A stretch of DNA of 8,640 nt, from assembly GCA_013812385.1 (NCBI GenBank), contig JACCTM010000211.1, positions 1-8,640 of the forward strand, written 5' to 3'. Under the pieces are notes generated by a model that was not told where the DNA came from, ran no database searches, and worked only from the letters and a program-made list of their open reading frames with translations. A program made the translations under genes and the position numbers. Positions 1 through 5,538 of this stretch are shown piece after piece. This DNA comes from Geodermatophilaceae bacterium. Lineage in GTDB: Bacteria > Actinomycetota > Actinomycetes > Mycobacteriales > Geodermatophilaceae. The first letter of the stretch is position 1; each line of letters starts with the position of its first letter.

Positions 1-945
1 GCCCATGACGGCCACCCGAAGCGGAACCTCCAAACCCTCCAAACCGGCTGTCACCCGATCCGCCAGGGTGTAGACGTCTACTTGAGCTCGACCACAGGAC
101 GGGCAGGAAACGATCTCCAGGCCACGCTGGCGGAGGTTGAGCGATTCCAGGATCTTGATCCCGACCTTGACCTCTTCTACCGGCGGGGCCGACAAGGACA
201 CCCGAATCGTGTCGCCGATTCCCCGGGCCAACAGCGCCCCGAAGGCGACGGCGGACTTGATCGTTCCCTGGAAGGCCGGACCGGCTTCGGTGACGCCGAG
301 GTGCAGCGGGTAGTCACAACGCTCGGCGAGCAACTCGTAGGCGCGAACCATCACGACCGGATCGTTGTGCTTGACCGAGATCTTGAGGTCGGTGTATCCG
401 TACTCCTCGAACAGCGAACACTCCCAGAGCGCGGACTCGACCAAAGCCTCCGGCGTCGCCTTTCCGTACTTCTCCATCAGCCGCTTGTCCAGAGATCCGG
501 CATTCACCCCGATCCGGATCGGGATTCCGGCATCGCCGGCCGCCTTGGCAATGTCACCGACCTTGTCGTCGAACTTCTTGATGTTGCCAGGATTCACCCG
601 TACGGCGGCGCAGCCGGCGTCGATCGCTGCGAAGACGTACCGCGGTTGGAAGTGGATGTCGGCGATCACCGGAAGCTGGGACTTCCTGGCGATCACCGAC
701 AACGCCGCTGCATCGTCGGTGTCGGGCACGGCCACCCGGACGATCTCACAGCCGGCCGCGGTCAGCTCGGCGATCTGCTGCAGGGTTGCGTCGATGTCGG
801 CCGTTTTGGTCGTGGTCATCGACTGCACCGAGACCTGATGCCCACTGCCCACGCCGACTTTGCCGACCATGAGCTGCTTGGTCGGCCGGCGCGGCGCCAG
901 GACCGGGGGCGGGAGAGCCGGCATGCCAAGCGAGATGGACGTCAC
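1..945 (-). CDS. ispG: 4-hydroxy-3-methylbut-2-en-1-yl diphosphate synthase (IspG/GcpE), C-terminus outside window
   Basis: This is the iron-sulfur enzyme of the MEP isoprenoid pathway that converts MEcPP to HMBPP using two electrons, in the cytoplasm. The minus-strand frame is open from 945 to the window edge, giving 315 residues, and it closely resembles mycobacterial GcpE as I remember it. Visible family segments include QLMVGKVGVGSG near the N-terminus, VQSMTTTKT, ADIHFQPRY, RVNPGN, RIGVNAGSLDKR, KYGKATPEALVESAL, ISVKHNDP, LGVTEAGP and CPSCG. C281 and C284 are the first two [4Fe-4S] ligands. The frame reaches the window edge at RVAVMG, exactly where the third Cys (family motif MGCxVNGPGE) should follow. 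I chose GTG at 945 because it gives the usual actinobacterial N-terminus and because a GAGG motif overlaps the upstream stop codon, 11 nt away. ATG at 924 is a weaker alternative. The gene begins 13 nt after the protease stop, so it is probably cotranscribed with rip and dxr. Confidence 0.97.
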   Translation of the reverse strand, partial: MTSISLGMPALPPPVLAPRRPTKQLMVGKVGVGSGHQVSVQSMTTTKTADIDATLQQIAELTAAGCEIVRVAVPDTDDAAALSVIARKSQLPVIADIHFQPRYVFAAIDAGCAAVRVNPGNIKKFDDKVGDIAKAAGDAGIPIRIGVNAGSLDKRLMEKYGKATPEALVESALWECSLFEEYGYTDLKISVKHNDPVVMVRAYELLAERCDYPLHLGVTEAGPAFQGTIKSAVAFGALLARGIGDTIRVSLSAPPVEEVKVGIKILESLNLRQRGLEIVSCPSCGRAQVDVYTLADRVTAGLEGLEVPLRVAVMG

Positions 946-958
946 GGAATCGCGAGCC

Positions 959-2326
959 TCAGTTCAGCGTGATCGGGTTGACGATGTCAGCGATCAAGAG
1001 CATGCCTGACAACAGTACGAAGAACGCGGCCACCACATAGGCGATCGGCATGAGCCTGGCGATGTCGAAGGGGCCGGGATCGGGCTTGTTGCGGATCCGG
1101 GCCCACACCGAACGGGCCTTTTCATAAAGCGCCCCGGCGACATGCCCGCCGTCGAGGGGATAGATCGGGACCAGGTTGAACAGGAACAGCACCATGTTGA
1201 CGCTGGCCAGTAGTAGCAAGAAGAAGATGATCTTTTCCACGAACGGTTCGGGGAGGGCGAAGTACTCACCTGACAGGCGAGAGACTCCGACCACACCGAT
1301 CGGATCGTTCTGCCCCCGCTCGTCCCCGAGGAAGGCTGCGCCGAAGACCGATGGGATCCGCTCCGGCAGGTTGATCAGTGCCTCGCCCGCTCGGGTGATG
1401 TAGCCGCCGATGGCCGCTGGCACCTCGGTGATCGACTGCTGGACGCGAGGCACGACGGGAGAGACACCGACGAACCCGACCTCGGTGGGTTTGCCCGCTT
1501 CAGCATCCTCGGCATCGAGGTACACCAGATTCGGCAGCGGCGTGACGGACAGTTCCTCGCTCTGCCCGTCTCGGTCGACGGTGAACCGCCTGGTGTCCCC
1601 GGCGCTGACCCGGATCAGATCCTGGACCTGCTCCCACTGGGAGACCGCCTCGCCGTCGACGGCAGTGATCCGATCCCCTGCCCGCAGACCGGCTTGGGCA
1701 GCCGGGCTGGCCGGGGGCAGGTCACAACCGTTGTCGCCGGCCGCACAGGCCAGTCCGTCGCCGTCGATCGGGGTCGTGCAGTCCTGCACCGGCGAACCGG
1801 CCGGTAGGACACACTCGCTGACCGTGTTGATCGTCAGCGAGGTGCCCTGCGGGATGCCGAATCCGACCAGGATGACTGTGAAGAACAGCGACGCCAGGAT
1901 GAGGTTGTGCACCGGCCCGGCGGACATGACGATGACCCGTTGCCACCAGGGCTTACGGTAGAAGACCCGGTCCTCGTCGCCGGGCTGGATATCGTCCAGA
2001 GCTGCGCCGCGTACCTCTTCGATCATCCGGCGCAGCCGGCCGTACGTACGCTGCTGACCGTCGGCCGCGCCGTCGAGTTGCCTGGCCGGCGGGATCATGC
2101 CGACGATGCGGATGTATCCACCCAGCGGAATCGCCTTGATGCCGTGCTCGGTCTCGCCGCGTTGCCGGGACCACAGCGTGGGGCCGAAGCCGACCATGAA
2201 CTGGGGAACACGCATGCCGAACCTGCGCGCCCACATGAAGTGGCCGAGTTCGTGGAACCAGATCGAGAACAGCAGGCCGACGACGAAAAGCCCGATGCCC
2301 AGCACCGTCCAGAGGATGCCGCTCAT
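959..2326 (-). CDS. rip1: Site-2 intramembrane zinc metalloprotease (RseP/Rip1 family, M50)
   Basis: This is a 455-residue membrane protease expected to cleave single-span substrates, such as anti-sigma factors, inside the membrane. The first transmembrane segment (about 5-30) carries the zinc motif HELGH at 25-29, with ligands H25 and H29 and catalytic E26. A further hydrophobic segment covers about 131-158. A PDZ domain (about 205-265, beginning PAAQAGLRAGDRITAVDGE) lies outside the membrane. The C-terminal part has membrane segments at about 363-390 and 424-448, with the third metal ligand D392 in the motif LDGGH (391-395). It is longer than mycobacterial Rip1 (about 404 residues). One extra stretch lies in the first cytoplasmic loop (about 80-125). 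A second lies before the PDZ domain and contains C172, C183, C194 and C201. The start is ATG at 2326, with only a weak purine-rich ribosome site. It lies 36 nt after dxr and 13 nt before ispG, an order conserved in actinobacteria. The symbol follows the mycobacterial name; rseP is equivalent. Confidence 0.94.
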   Translation of the reverse strand: MSGILWTVLGIGLFVVGLLFSIWFHELGHFMWARRFGMRVPQFMVGFGPTLWSRQRGETEHGIKAIPLGGYIRIVGMIPPARQLDGAADGQQRTYGRLRRMIEEVRGAALDDIQPGDEDRVFYRKPWWQRVIVMSAGPVHNLILASLFFTVILVGFGIPQGTSLTINTVSECVLPAGSPVQDCTTPIDGDGLACAAGDNGCDLPPASPAAQAGLRAGDRITAVDGEAVSQWEQVQDLIRVSAGDTRRFTVDRDGQSEELSVTPLPNLVYLDAEDAEAGKPTEVGFVGVSPVVPRVQQSITEVPAAIGGYITRAGEALINLPERIPSVFGAAFLGDERGQNDPIGVVGVSRLSGEYFALPEPFVEKIIFFLLLLASVNMVLFLFNLVPIYPLDGGHVAGALYEKARSVWARIRNKPDPGPFDIARLMPIAYVVAAFFVLLSGMLLIADIVNPITLN

Positions 2327-2362
2327 GCGCTCGTCCGGCGGCCGGGACCGACCGGCGACACC

Positions 2363-3577
2363 CTAGCTACGCGCGACACTGTGCTCCCCTGCGATCAGAG
2401 CCCGCACCTGCTGGCGGGCCCACGATTCAGCCGAATTGACGTCGGACACCGACGTCGGGACGCCGAAGTCCGGCGCGCTATCGACGATACGCGCCACCGT
2501 GTCGACGATCCCGGTGAACGGCAGGTTCCCGTTCAGGAACCCGGCCACCGCCTCTTCGTTGGCGGCGTTGTAGACCGCCGGACGGCAACGCCCGGTACGC
2601 CCGACCGTACGAGCGAGTTCCACGGCCGGGAACGCCGCCTCGTCCAGTGGCTCGAAATCCCAGCCGCTGGCCGTGGACCAGTCCAGTGCCGGGGCTACAT
2701 CGGGGAGCCGGTCTGGCCAGGTAAGGGCAAGAGCGATCGGCAGCTTCATGCTCGGCGGGCTCGCCTGCGCCAGCGTGGACCCGTCGACGAACTGCACCAT
2801 CGAGTGCACGATGGACTGCGGATGTACGACGACCTCGATCCGGTCGTACGGAATCCCGAACAGGATGTGCGCCTCGATCACCTCCAGCGCCTTGTTGACC
2901 ATGGTCGCGGAGTTGATCGTGATGACTGGTCCCATCGCCCAGGTGGGATGGGCCAGCGCCTGCGCGACGGTGACGTCGGCGAGGTCGGCTCGCGTACGGC
3001 CACGGAACGGTCCACCGCTGGCGGTCAGAATCAGTCGATCTACCTCGGGAGCAGACCCGCCGCGCAGACACTGCGCCAGAGCCGAGTGTTCGGAATCCAC
3101 CGGCACGATCTGGCCGGGCTTGGCCCGGGCCAACACCAGGTCACCGCCGGCGATCAGTGATTCCTTGTTGGCCAAGGCGAGTCGGGATCCGGACGCCAGC
3201 GCGGCAAGTGTGGGTTCGAGCCCGATCGAACCGGTGATGCCGTTGAGGACGACGTCAGCGCCTCGTCCGGCGAGCTCGGTGGCCGCCTTCGGCCCGGCCA
3301 GGATCTCCGGAACCGCGTAGTTGCCGTGGGCATACCCCCGTCGCGTCGCCTCGGCGTAGAAGGCCAATTGCAGGTCCTGAGCCGCCGTGGCCCGGGCGAC
3401 CGCGACGGTCTTCGCCCCGCTGTCCAGCGCTTGCTTGGCCAGGAGTTGCGGTTCGGTTCCACCTGCGGCGATCCCGCTGACCGTGAACCGATCCGGATGT
3501 TGCGCGATGACCTCGAGAGCCTGAGTTCCGATCGAGCCGGTGGAGCCGAGCAGAATCACTGTCCGCTGATCGCTCAC
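2363..3577 (-). CDS. dxr: 1-deoxy-D-xylulose 5-phosphate reductoisomerase
   Basis: This enzyme catalyses the second step of the MEP pathway, the NADPH- and divalent-metal-dependent conversion of DXP to MEP, and is the target of fosmidomycin. The protein has 404 residues, normal for the family. The NADPH-binding motif LLGSTGSIGTQ begins at residue 9. NGITGSIGL (112-120) and LANKESLIAGG (135-145) follow. The metal ligands are D161 and E163 in VDSEHSA and E232 in MVNKALEVIEAH. Substrate-site segments are TASGGPFRG (185-193) and HPQSIVHSMV (252-261). PSMKLPIALALTWPDRLP (275-292) and the C-terminal alpha-helical domain complete the protein. The start is GTG at 3577. No Shine-Dalgarno is visible, but a CAGACT element ends 7 nt upstream, so the mRNA may be leaderless. 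A GTG at codon 7 would cut into the nucleotide-binding strand and is less likely. It heads the dxr-rip-ispG block and is divergent from vapB. Confidence 0.97.
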   Translation of the reverse strand: MSDQRTVILLGSTGSIGTQALEVIAQHPDRFTVSGIAAGGTEPQLLAKQALDSGAKTVAVARATAAQDLQLAFYAEATRRGYAHGNYAVPEILAGPKAATELAGRGADVVLNGITGSIGLEPTLAALASGSRLALANKESLIAGGDLVLARAKPGQIVPVDSEHSALAQCLRGGSAPEVDRLILTASGGPFRGRTRADLADVTVAQALAHPTWAMGPVITINSATMVNKALEVIEAHILFGIPYDRIEVVVHPQSIVHSMVQFVDGSTLAQASPPSMKLPIALALTWPDRLPDVAPALDWSTASGWDFEPLDEAAFPAVELARTVGRTGRCRPAVYNAANEEAVAGFLNGNLPFTGIVDTVARIVDSAPDFGVPTSVSDVNSAESWARQQVRALIAGEHSVARS

Positions 3578-3661
3578 AGGGCACAGTCTGGCCTACGGTC
3601 CGGTGCCGTACGGTTCGGTGCTACGGCCGGATGATGCACGTGATGCGATAGTCTTGACATC
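3578..3661. promoter_or_regulatory. Divergent dxr / vapB intergenic region with repeats
   Basis: These 84 bases separate the divergent starts of dxr and vapB and must hold both promoters. Two imperfect direct repeats stand side by side: CGGTGCCGTACGG (3601-3613) and CGGTGCTACGG (3616-3626). They are followed by two GATGC copies 9 bases apart (3633-3637 and 3642-3646) around the palindrome CACGTG (3637-3642). VapB-type antitoxins with VapC usually repress their own promoter through short repeats near the start, so these are candidate operator half-sites. That role is inferred, not shown. Confidence 0.5.
3649..3654 (+). promoter_or_regulatory. -10 element TAGTCT of a probable leaderless vapB promoter
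   Basis: TAGTCT fits the actinobacterial -10 consensus TANNNT. It ends exactly 7 nt before the A of the vapB ATG at 3662, the spacing expected when transcription starts at the start codon. No Shine-Dalgarno precedes that ATG, which supports a leaderless message. I see no convincing -35 hexamer. Confidence 0.6.
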
Positions 3662-3916
3662 ATGCGCACCACTGTGGCGATTGCGGATGAGTTGCTTGCT
3701 TCGGCAAAGTCCGAGGCGAGGCATCGGGGTCTCACCCTGGGTCAATACATCGAGCAGGCACTTCGTAGCCAGCTAGCCGGTCGAGCCAGCGGCACTCCTC
3801 CTGCCATTCCGGTTCGCCGAGGGGGCTCCGGCTTGCGGCCCGGGGTTGACGCCAGTTCCTATCGAACTCTTCTGCAGGCTATGGAGGAAGGTTTGCCTGT
3901 TGAGGACCTCAGGTGA
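3662..3916 (+). CDS. vapB: VapB-type antitoxin, ribbon-helix-helix
   Basis: This 84-residue protein is the likely antitoxin for the VapC toxin that follows. The N-terminus (RTTVAIADELLASAKSEA, residues 2-19) forms the short beta strand and first helix of a ribbon-helix-helix DNA-binding domain. TLGQYIEQALRSQLAG (25-40) forms the second helix. The rest (about 41-84) is Gly/Pro/Arg-rich and probably unfolded until it wraps the toxin and fills its active site, as in known VapBC complexes. Such antitoxins also bind their own promoter, and candidate repeats lie just upstream. The ATG at 3662 has no Shine-Dalgarno but sits 7 nt after a -10 element. Its stop overlaps the vapC start (GTGA), so the two are translationally coupled. 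The family is clear from the architecture and partner; the subfamily is not. Confidence 0.85.
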   Translation: MRTTVAIADELLASAKSEARHRGLTLGQYIEQALRSQLAGRASGTPPAIPVRRGGSGLRPGVDASSYRTLLQAMEEGLPVEDLR

Positions 3917-4338
3917 TCCTGCTTGACGTCAACATCGTGCTTGCAGCACATCGCGATGATCATCCGCACCATCCGCTGGTTCGCGCCTGGCTAGAACGGC
4001 TGGTCGCCGAGCAGCGCAGCTTCTGCGTGCCGGACGAGGTTTGGGCAGCCGTTATCCGCCTCGCAACCAACCGACGGGTGTTCGGCGATCCCAGTTCCTT
4101 GGACGAGGTGTTCGCCTTCGCCGACGCCGTACGGGCCCAACCGGGTCATCTGGTGTTGCGTTCTGGTCCCAGGCGTTTCGAGGTATTTCGGACCCTCTGC
4201 CACGACGGCCAGGCGGCCGGCGATCTCGTTCCGGATGCCTTCCTGGCCTCACTCGCCATCGAAAATGGGTGCGGCGTAGCCAGTCTGGACCGTGACTTCG
4301 CTCGCTTTCCCGGGCTGGCATGGGTTCAGCCGCGATAG
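3913..4338 (+). CDS. vapC: VapC-type PIN-domain ribonuclease toxin
   Basis: This 141-residue PIN-domain protein is a presumed magnesium-dependent RNase that, when freed from VapB, would cut tRNA or rRNA and stop translation. The conserved acidic residues are present and spaced as in the family: D5 in ILLDVNIVLAA, E42 in VPDEVWAAVIRL, D108 in LVPDAFLASLA, and D126 (with D128) in VASLDRDF. The active site therefore looks intact. The opening LLDVNIVLAAHRDDHPHH resembles the clade of mycobacterial VapC toxins that starts LLDVN(V/I)LLAA. The start is GTG at 3913, overlapping the antitoxin stop by 4 nt, typical of coupled toxin-antitoxin genes. The RNA target cannot be told from the sequence. Confidence 0.93.
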   Translation: MILLDVNIVLAAHRDDHPHHPLVRAWLERLVAEQRSFCVPDEVWAAVIRLATNRRVFGDPSSLDEVFAFADAVRAQPGHLVLRSGPRRFEVFRTLCHDGQAAGDLVPDAFLASLAIENGCGVASLDRDFARFPGLAWVQPR

Positions 4339-4414
4339 CTTGCCATCGGCAGGGCCTGACCTGGGCCGGTCTGCGATGATGCTGCGGATAGGTACCCGGT
4401 CGAGAGGAATCCAG
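4339..4414 (+). promoter_or_regulatory. Leader region of the DUF2631 gene, with ribosome-binding site
   Basis: These 76 bases separate vapC from the next gene. The sequence AGAGGA (4403-4408) lies 6 nt before the GTG at 4415, a good Shine-Dalgarno that decides the start of the small membrane protein. The words GATGATGC (4375-4382) and TGCGGATAG (4383-4391) resemble words found just upstream of vapB, so a promoter or shared binding site is possible. I see no clear terminator after vapC. Confidence 0.45.
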
Positions 4415-4696
4415 GTGAGCACCGCCAGCCAGCCAGGTCGCGAGATTGACACCGCCTCCTCATGGGACGACTACGTCCTCGAGCCGCATGAAAGGCCGGA
4501 GGACTGGGGCTGGCACCAGGAGTTCAAGGTGGTCCCCAGAGTCCTCGGGTGGCTGGCAGTCATCTCCCTGCTCTTGATGCTGGTGGGCAACCACACCGGC
4601 CGGGTCGAGAACCTGTGGGTGATCGGCACCGCCGCGGTCATCGTCGCGATCCTCGTCCGGGACGCGCTACGCCGCCGCAACGCCTGGCGTAACTGA
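4415..4696 (+). CDS. DUF2631 family small membrane protein
   Basis: This 93-residue protein has an N-terminal soluble part of about 40 residues and two transmembrane segments (about 43-58 and 67-84). It ends in a positively charged tail (RRRNAWRN) that should face the cytoplasm. The pattern EDWGWHQE at 29-36, then GNHTGRVENLWVIG at 58-71, then a final basic RRR..W matches the actinobacterial DUF2631 family as I recall it (for example Rv2876 near dxr in Mycobacterium tuberculosis). No function is established that I know of. The frame stays open upstream to an ATG at 4292 inside vapC. The GTG at 4415 is preferred because AGAGGA lies 6 nt before it and because it avoids a long overlap with vapC. 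Confidence 0.82.
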   Translation: MSTASQPGREIDTASSWDDYVLEPHERPEDWGWHQEFKVVPRVLGWLAVISLLLMLVGNHTGRVENLWVIGTAAVIVAILVRDALRRRNAWRN

Positions 4697-4710
4697 CCGA
4701 CGACCTGCCA

Positions 4711-4739
4711 GCGGCATCGGGCGTCGAGCCGATCGCCGC
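4711..4739. terminator. Bulged GC hairpin between two convergent genes
   Basis: GCGGCATCGG (4711-4720) pairs with CCGATCGCCGC (4729-4739) across an 8-nt loop. All ten left-arm bases pair, with one bulged base in the right arm. It lies 14 nt after the DUF2631 stop and 14 nt after the stop of the facing gene, as expected for a shared, bidirectional terminator. There is no T-tract on either side, which is common in GC-rich actinobacteria. Confidence 0.55.
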
Positions 4740-4753
4740 CTTGGACCGATGTC

Positions 4754-5476
4754 CTAAACGACCGGGGACGCCCAGCCGCTGTGTGCTCGGTCGATCCGGT
4801 CGACGGTGAAGCTCAGCGTCTGGCGATATTCGACCCAGGCCAGGCCAGGCAGCCGCAGATGGGTCGACTCCTCGGGATGGGTGACCTGATACCCGGAGAG
4901 CCAGATGTAGGGAACGCTCACTCCGTCCATCGCCCGCGCCCACCGTGGGAAGTGGGCGGCCGCGGCAAGGATCTCCGCGTGGGCCGAGCCGGATCCGCGA
5001 ATGCTGCTCGGCCGAATGTGTTCACCAGGAACCCAGTGCGCGCCGAGGTCAACGGTCATCCGGCGTACCCCCGGCCAGTGGATGATGCCGGGGAGCAGGC
5101 GTACCGGCTTGGGCCGAGGATCGTACCGATCGCGTACCCAGTCCCAGAACCAGCTCTTCGGCTGTTGTGCCGACGCGATGTCCCAGAGCTCATGGCAGGT
5201 TCGGCGTACGCCGTCGAGCTGCCCGTGGCCATCGGCAAGCGGCACGTCGTCGAGGTAGACCGCGATCAGATCGATGACCAGCGGATCGGCGTACCGGCGC
5301 GGCGTGAGGTCGATCGCATCCAACTCGGCGCTCGACAGCCCCCAGTTGCGCTCCGCATTCCAACGCCGGACATTCGCGAGCTGCTCGTCGAGGGGGATGA
5401 ACAGGTCTGGCGGAGGCTCACCCCTCGGCTCCTGCACAGACAGCCCCTTGATTTCCGCGACGCCGCAGTCGGTCAT
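4754..5476 (-). CDS. Hypothetical protein, tryptophan-rich, family not recognised
   Basis: This is a 240-residue (or 227-residue) soluble protein whose family I do not recognise. I see no signal peptide, no transmembrane segment and no known catalytic motif. It is rich in Trp, with clusters such as SWFWDWVRDRYDP (107-119), and contains many His, Pro and Arg. Other notable segments are DPLVIDLIAVYLDDVPLADG (64-83), IIHWPGVRRMTVDLGAHWVPGE (as two parts, 130-138 and 139-151), and HFPRWARAMDG. Two starts are possible. ATG at 5476 has no Shine-Dalgarno. GTG at 5437 (residue 14) has AAGGGG (5444-5449) 6 nt upstream. A TAGCAT -10-like box at 5482-5487 would start RNA near 5475, which favours the GTG. 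Third-position GC preference and the lack of a better overlapping frame support it as a real gene. It sits alone, after a strong hairpin and convergent with the DUF2631 gene. Confidence 0.72.
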   Translation of the reverse strand: MTDCGVAEIKGLSVQEPRGEPPPDLFIPLDEQLANVRRWNAERNWGLSSAELDAIDLTPRRYADPLVIDLIAVYLDDVPLADGHGQLDGVRRTCHELWDIASAQQPKSWFWDWVRDRYDPRPKPVRLLPGIIHWPGVRRMTVDLGAHWVPGEHIRPSSIRGSGSAHAEILAAAAHFPRWARAMDGVSVPYIWLSGYQVTHPEESTHLRLPGLAWVEYRQTLSFTVDRIDRAHSGWASPVV

Positions 5477-5481
5477 TTCGC

Positions 5482-5487
5482 ATGCTA
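5482..5487 (-). promoter_or_regulatory. -10-like box TAGCAT for the hypothetical gene
   Basis: On the minus strand TAGCAT fits TANNNT and ends 5 nt before the ATG at 5476. A start of transcription 6-9 nt further on would remove that ATG and leave a leader of roughly 38 nt before the GTG at 5437, which has its own AAGGGG site. No -35 is evident. Confidence 0.35.
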
Positions 5488-5497
5488 CTGGTCACGC

Positions 5498-5530
5498 GCC
5501 GGCCCTGCGGTTGACCGCGAGAGGGCCGGC
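5498..5530 (-). terminator. Strong two-part GC hairpin after the VIT gene
   Basis: GCCGGCCCT (5498-5506) is a perfect 9-bp inverted match to AGGGCCGGC (5522-5530). Inside it GCGG (5507-5510) pairs with CCGC (5515-5518) around TTGA, leaving a 3-base bulge at 5519-5521. The structure begins 8 nt after the stop of the VIT gene and ends before the candidate promoter of the next gene. It most likely ends the rlmN-VIT transcript. No T-run follows. Confidence 0.65.
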
Positions 5531-5538
5531 CGAGAGGG

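Noticed and set aside
82..972. Long plus-strand open frame (296 codons) opposite ispG
   Set aside because: The minus strand here encodes a highly conserved IspG. The plus frame is Arg/Gly/Asp-rich low-complexity sequence with no domain, typical of antisense frames in GC-rich DNA.
1410..1961. Plus-strand frame of 183 codons opposite the protease
   Set aside because: Ser/Thr/Arg-rich shadow of the site-2 protease with no ribosome site or domain.
1907..3160. Plus-strand open frame of 417 codons opposite rip and dxr
   Set aside because: It spans two well-supported minus-strand genes and their junction, and its composition is the Arg/Gly/His-rich shadow of GC-rich codons.
4292..4414. N-terminal extension of the DUF2631 protein to an ATG inside vapC
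   Set aside because: It would overlap vapC by 47 nt and lacks a ribosome site, whereas the GTG at 4415 has AGAGGA at ideal distance and gives the family length.
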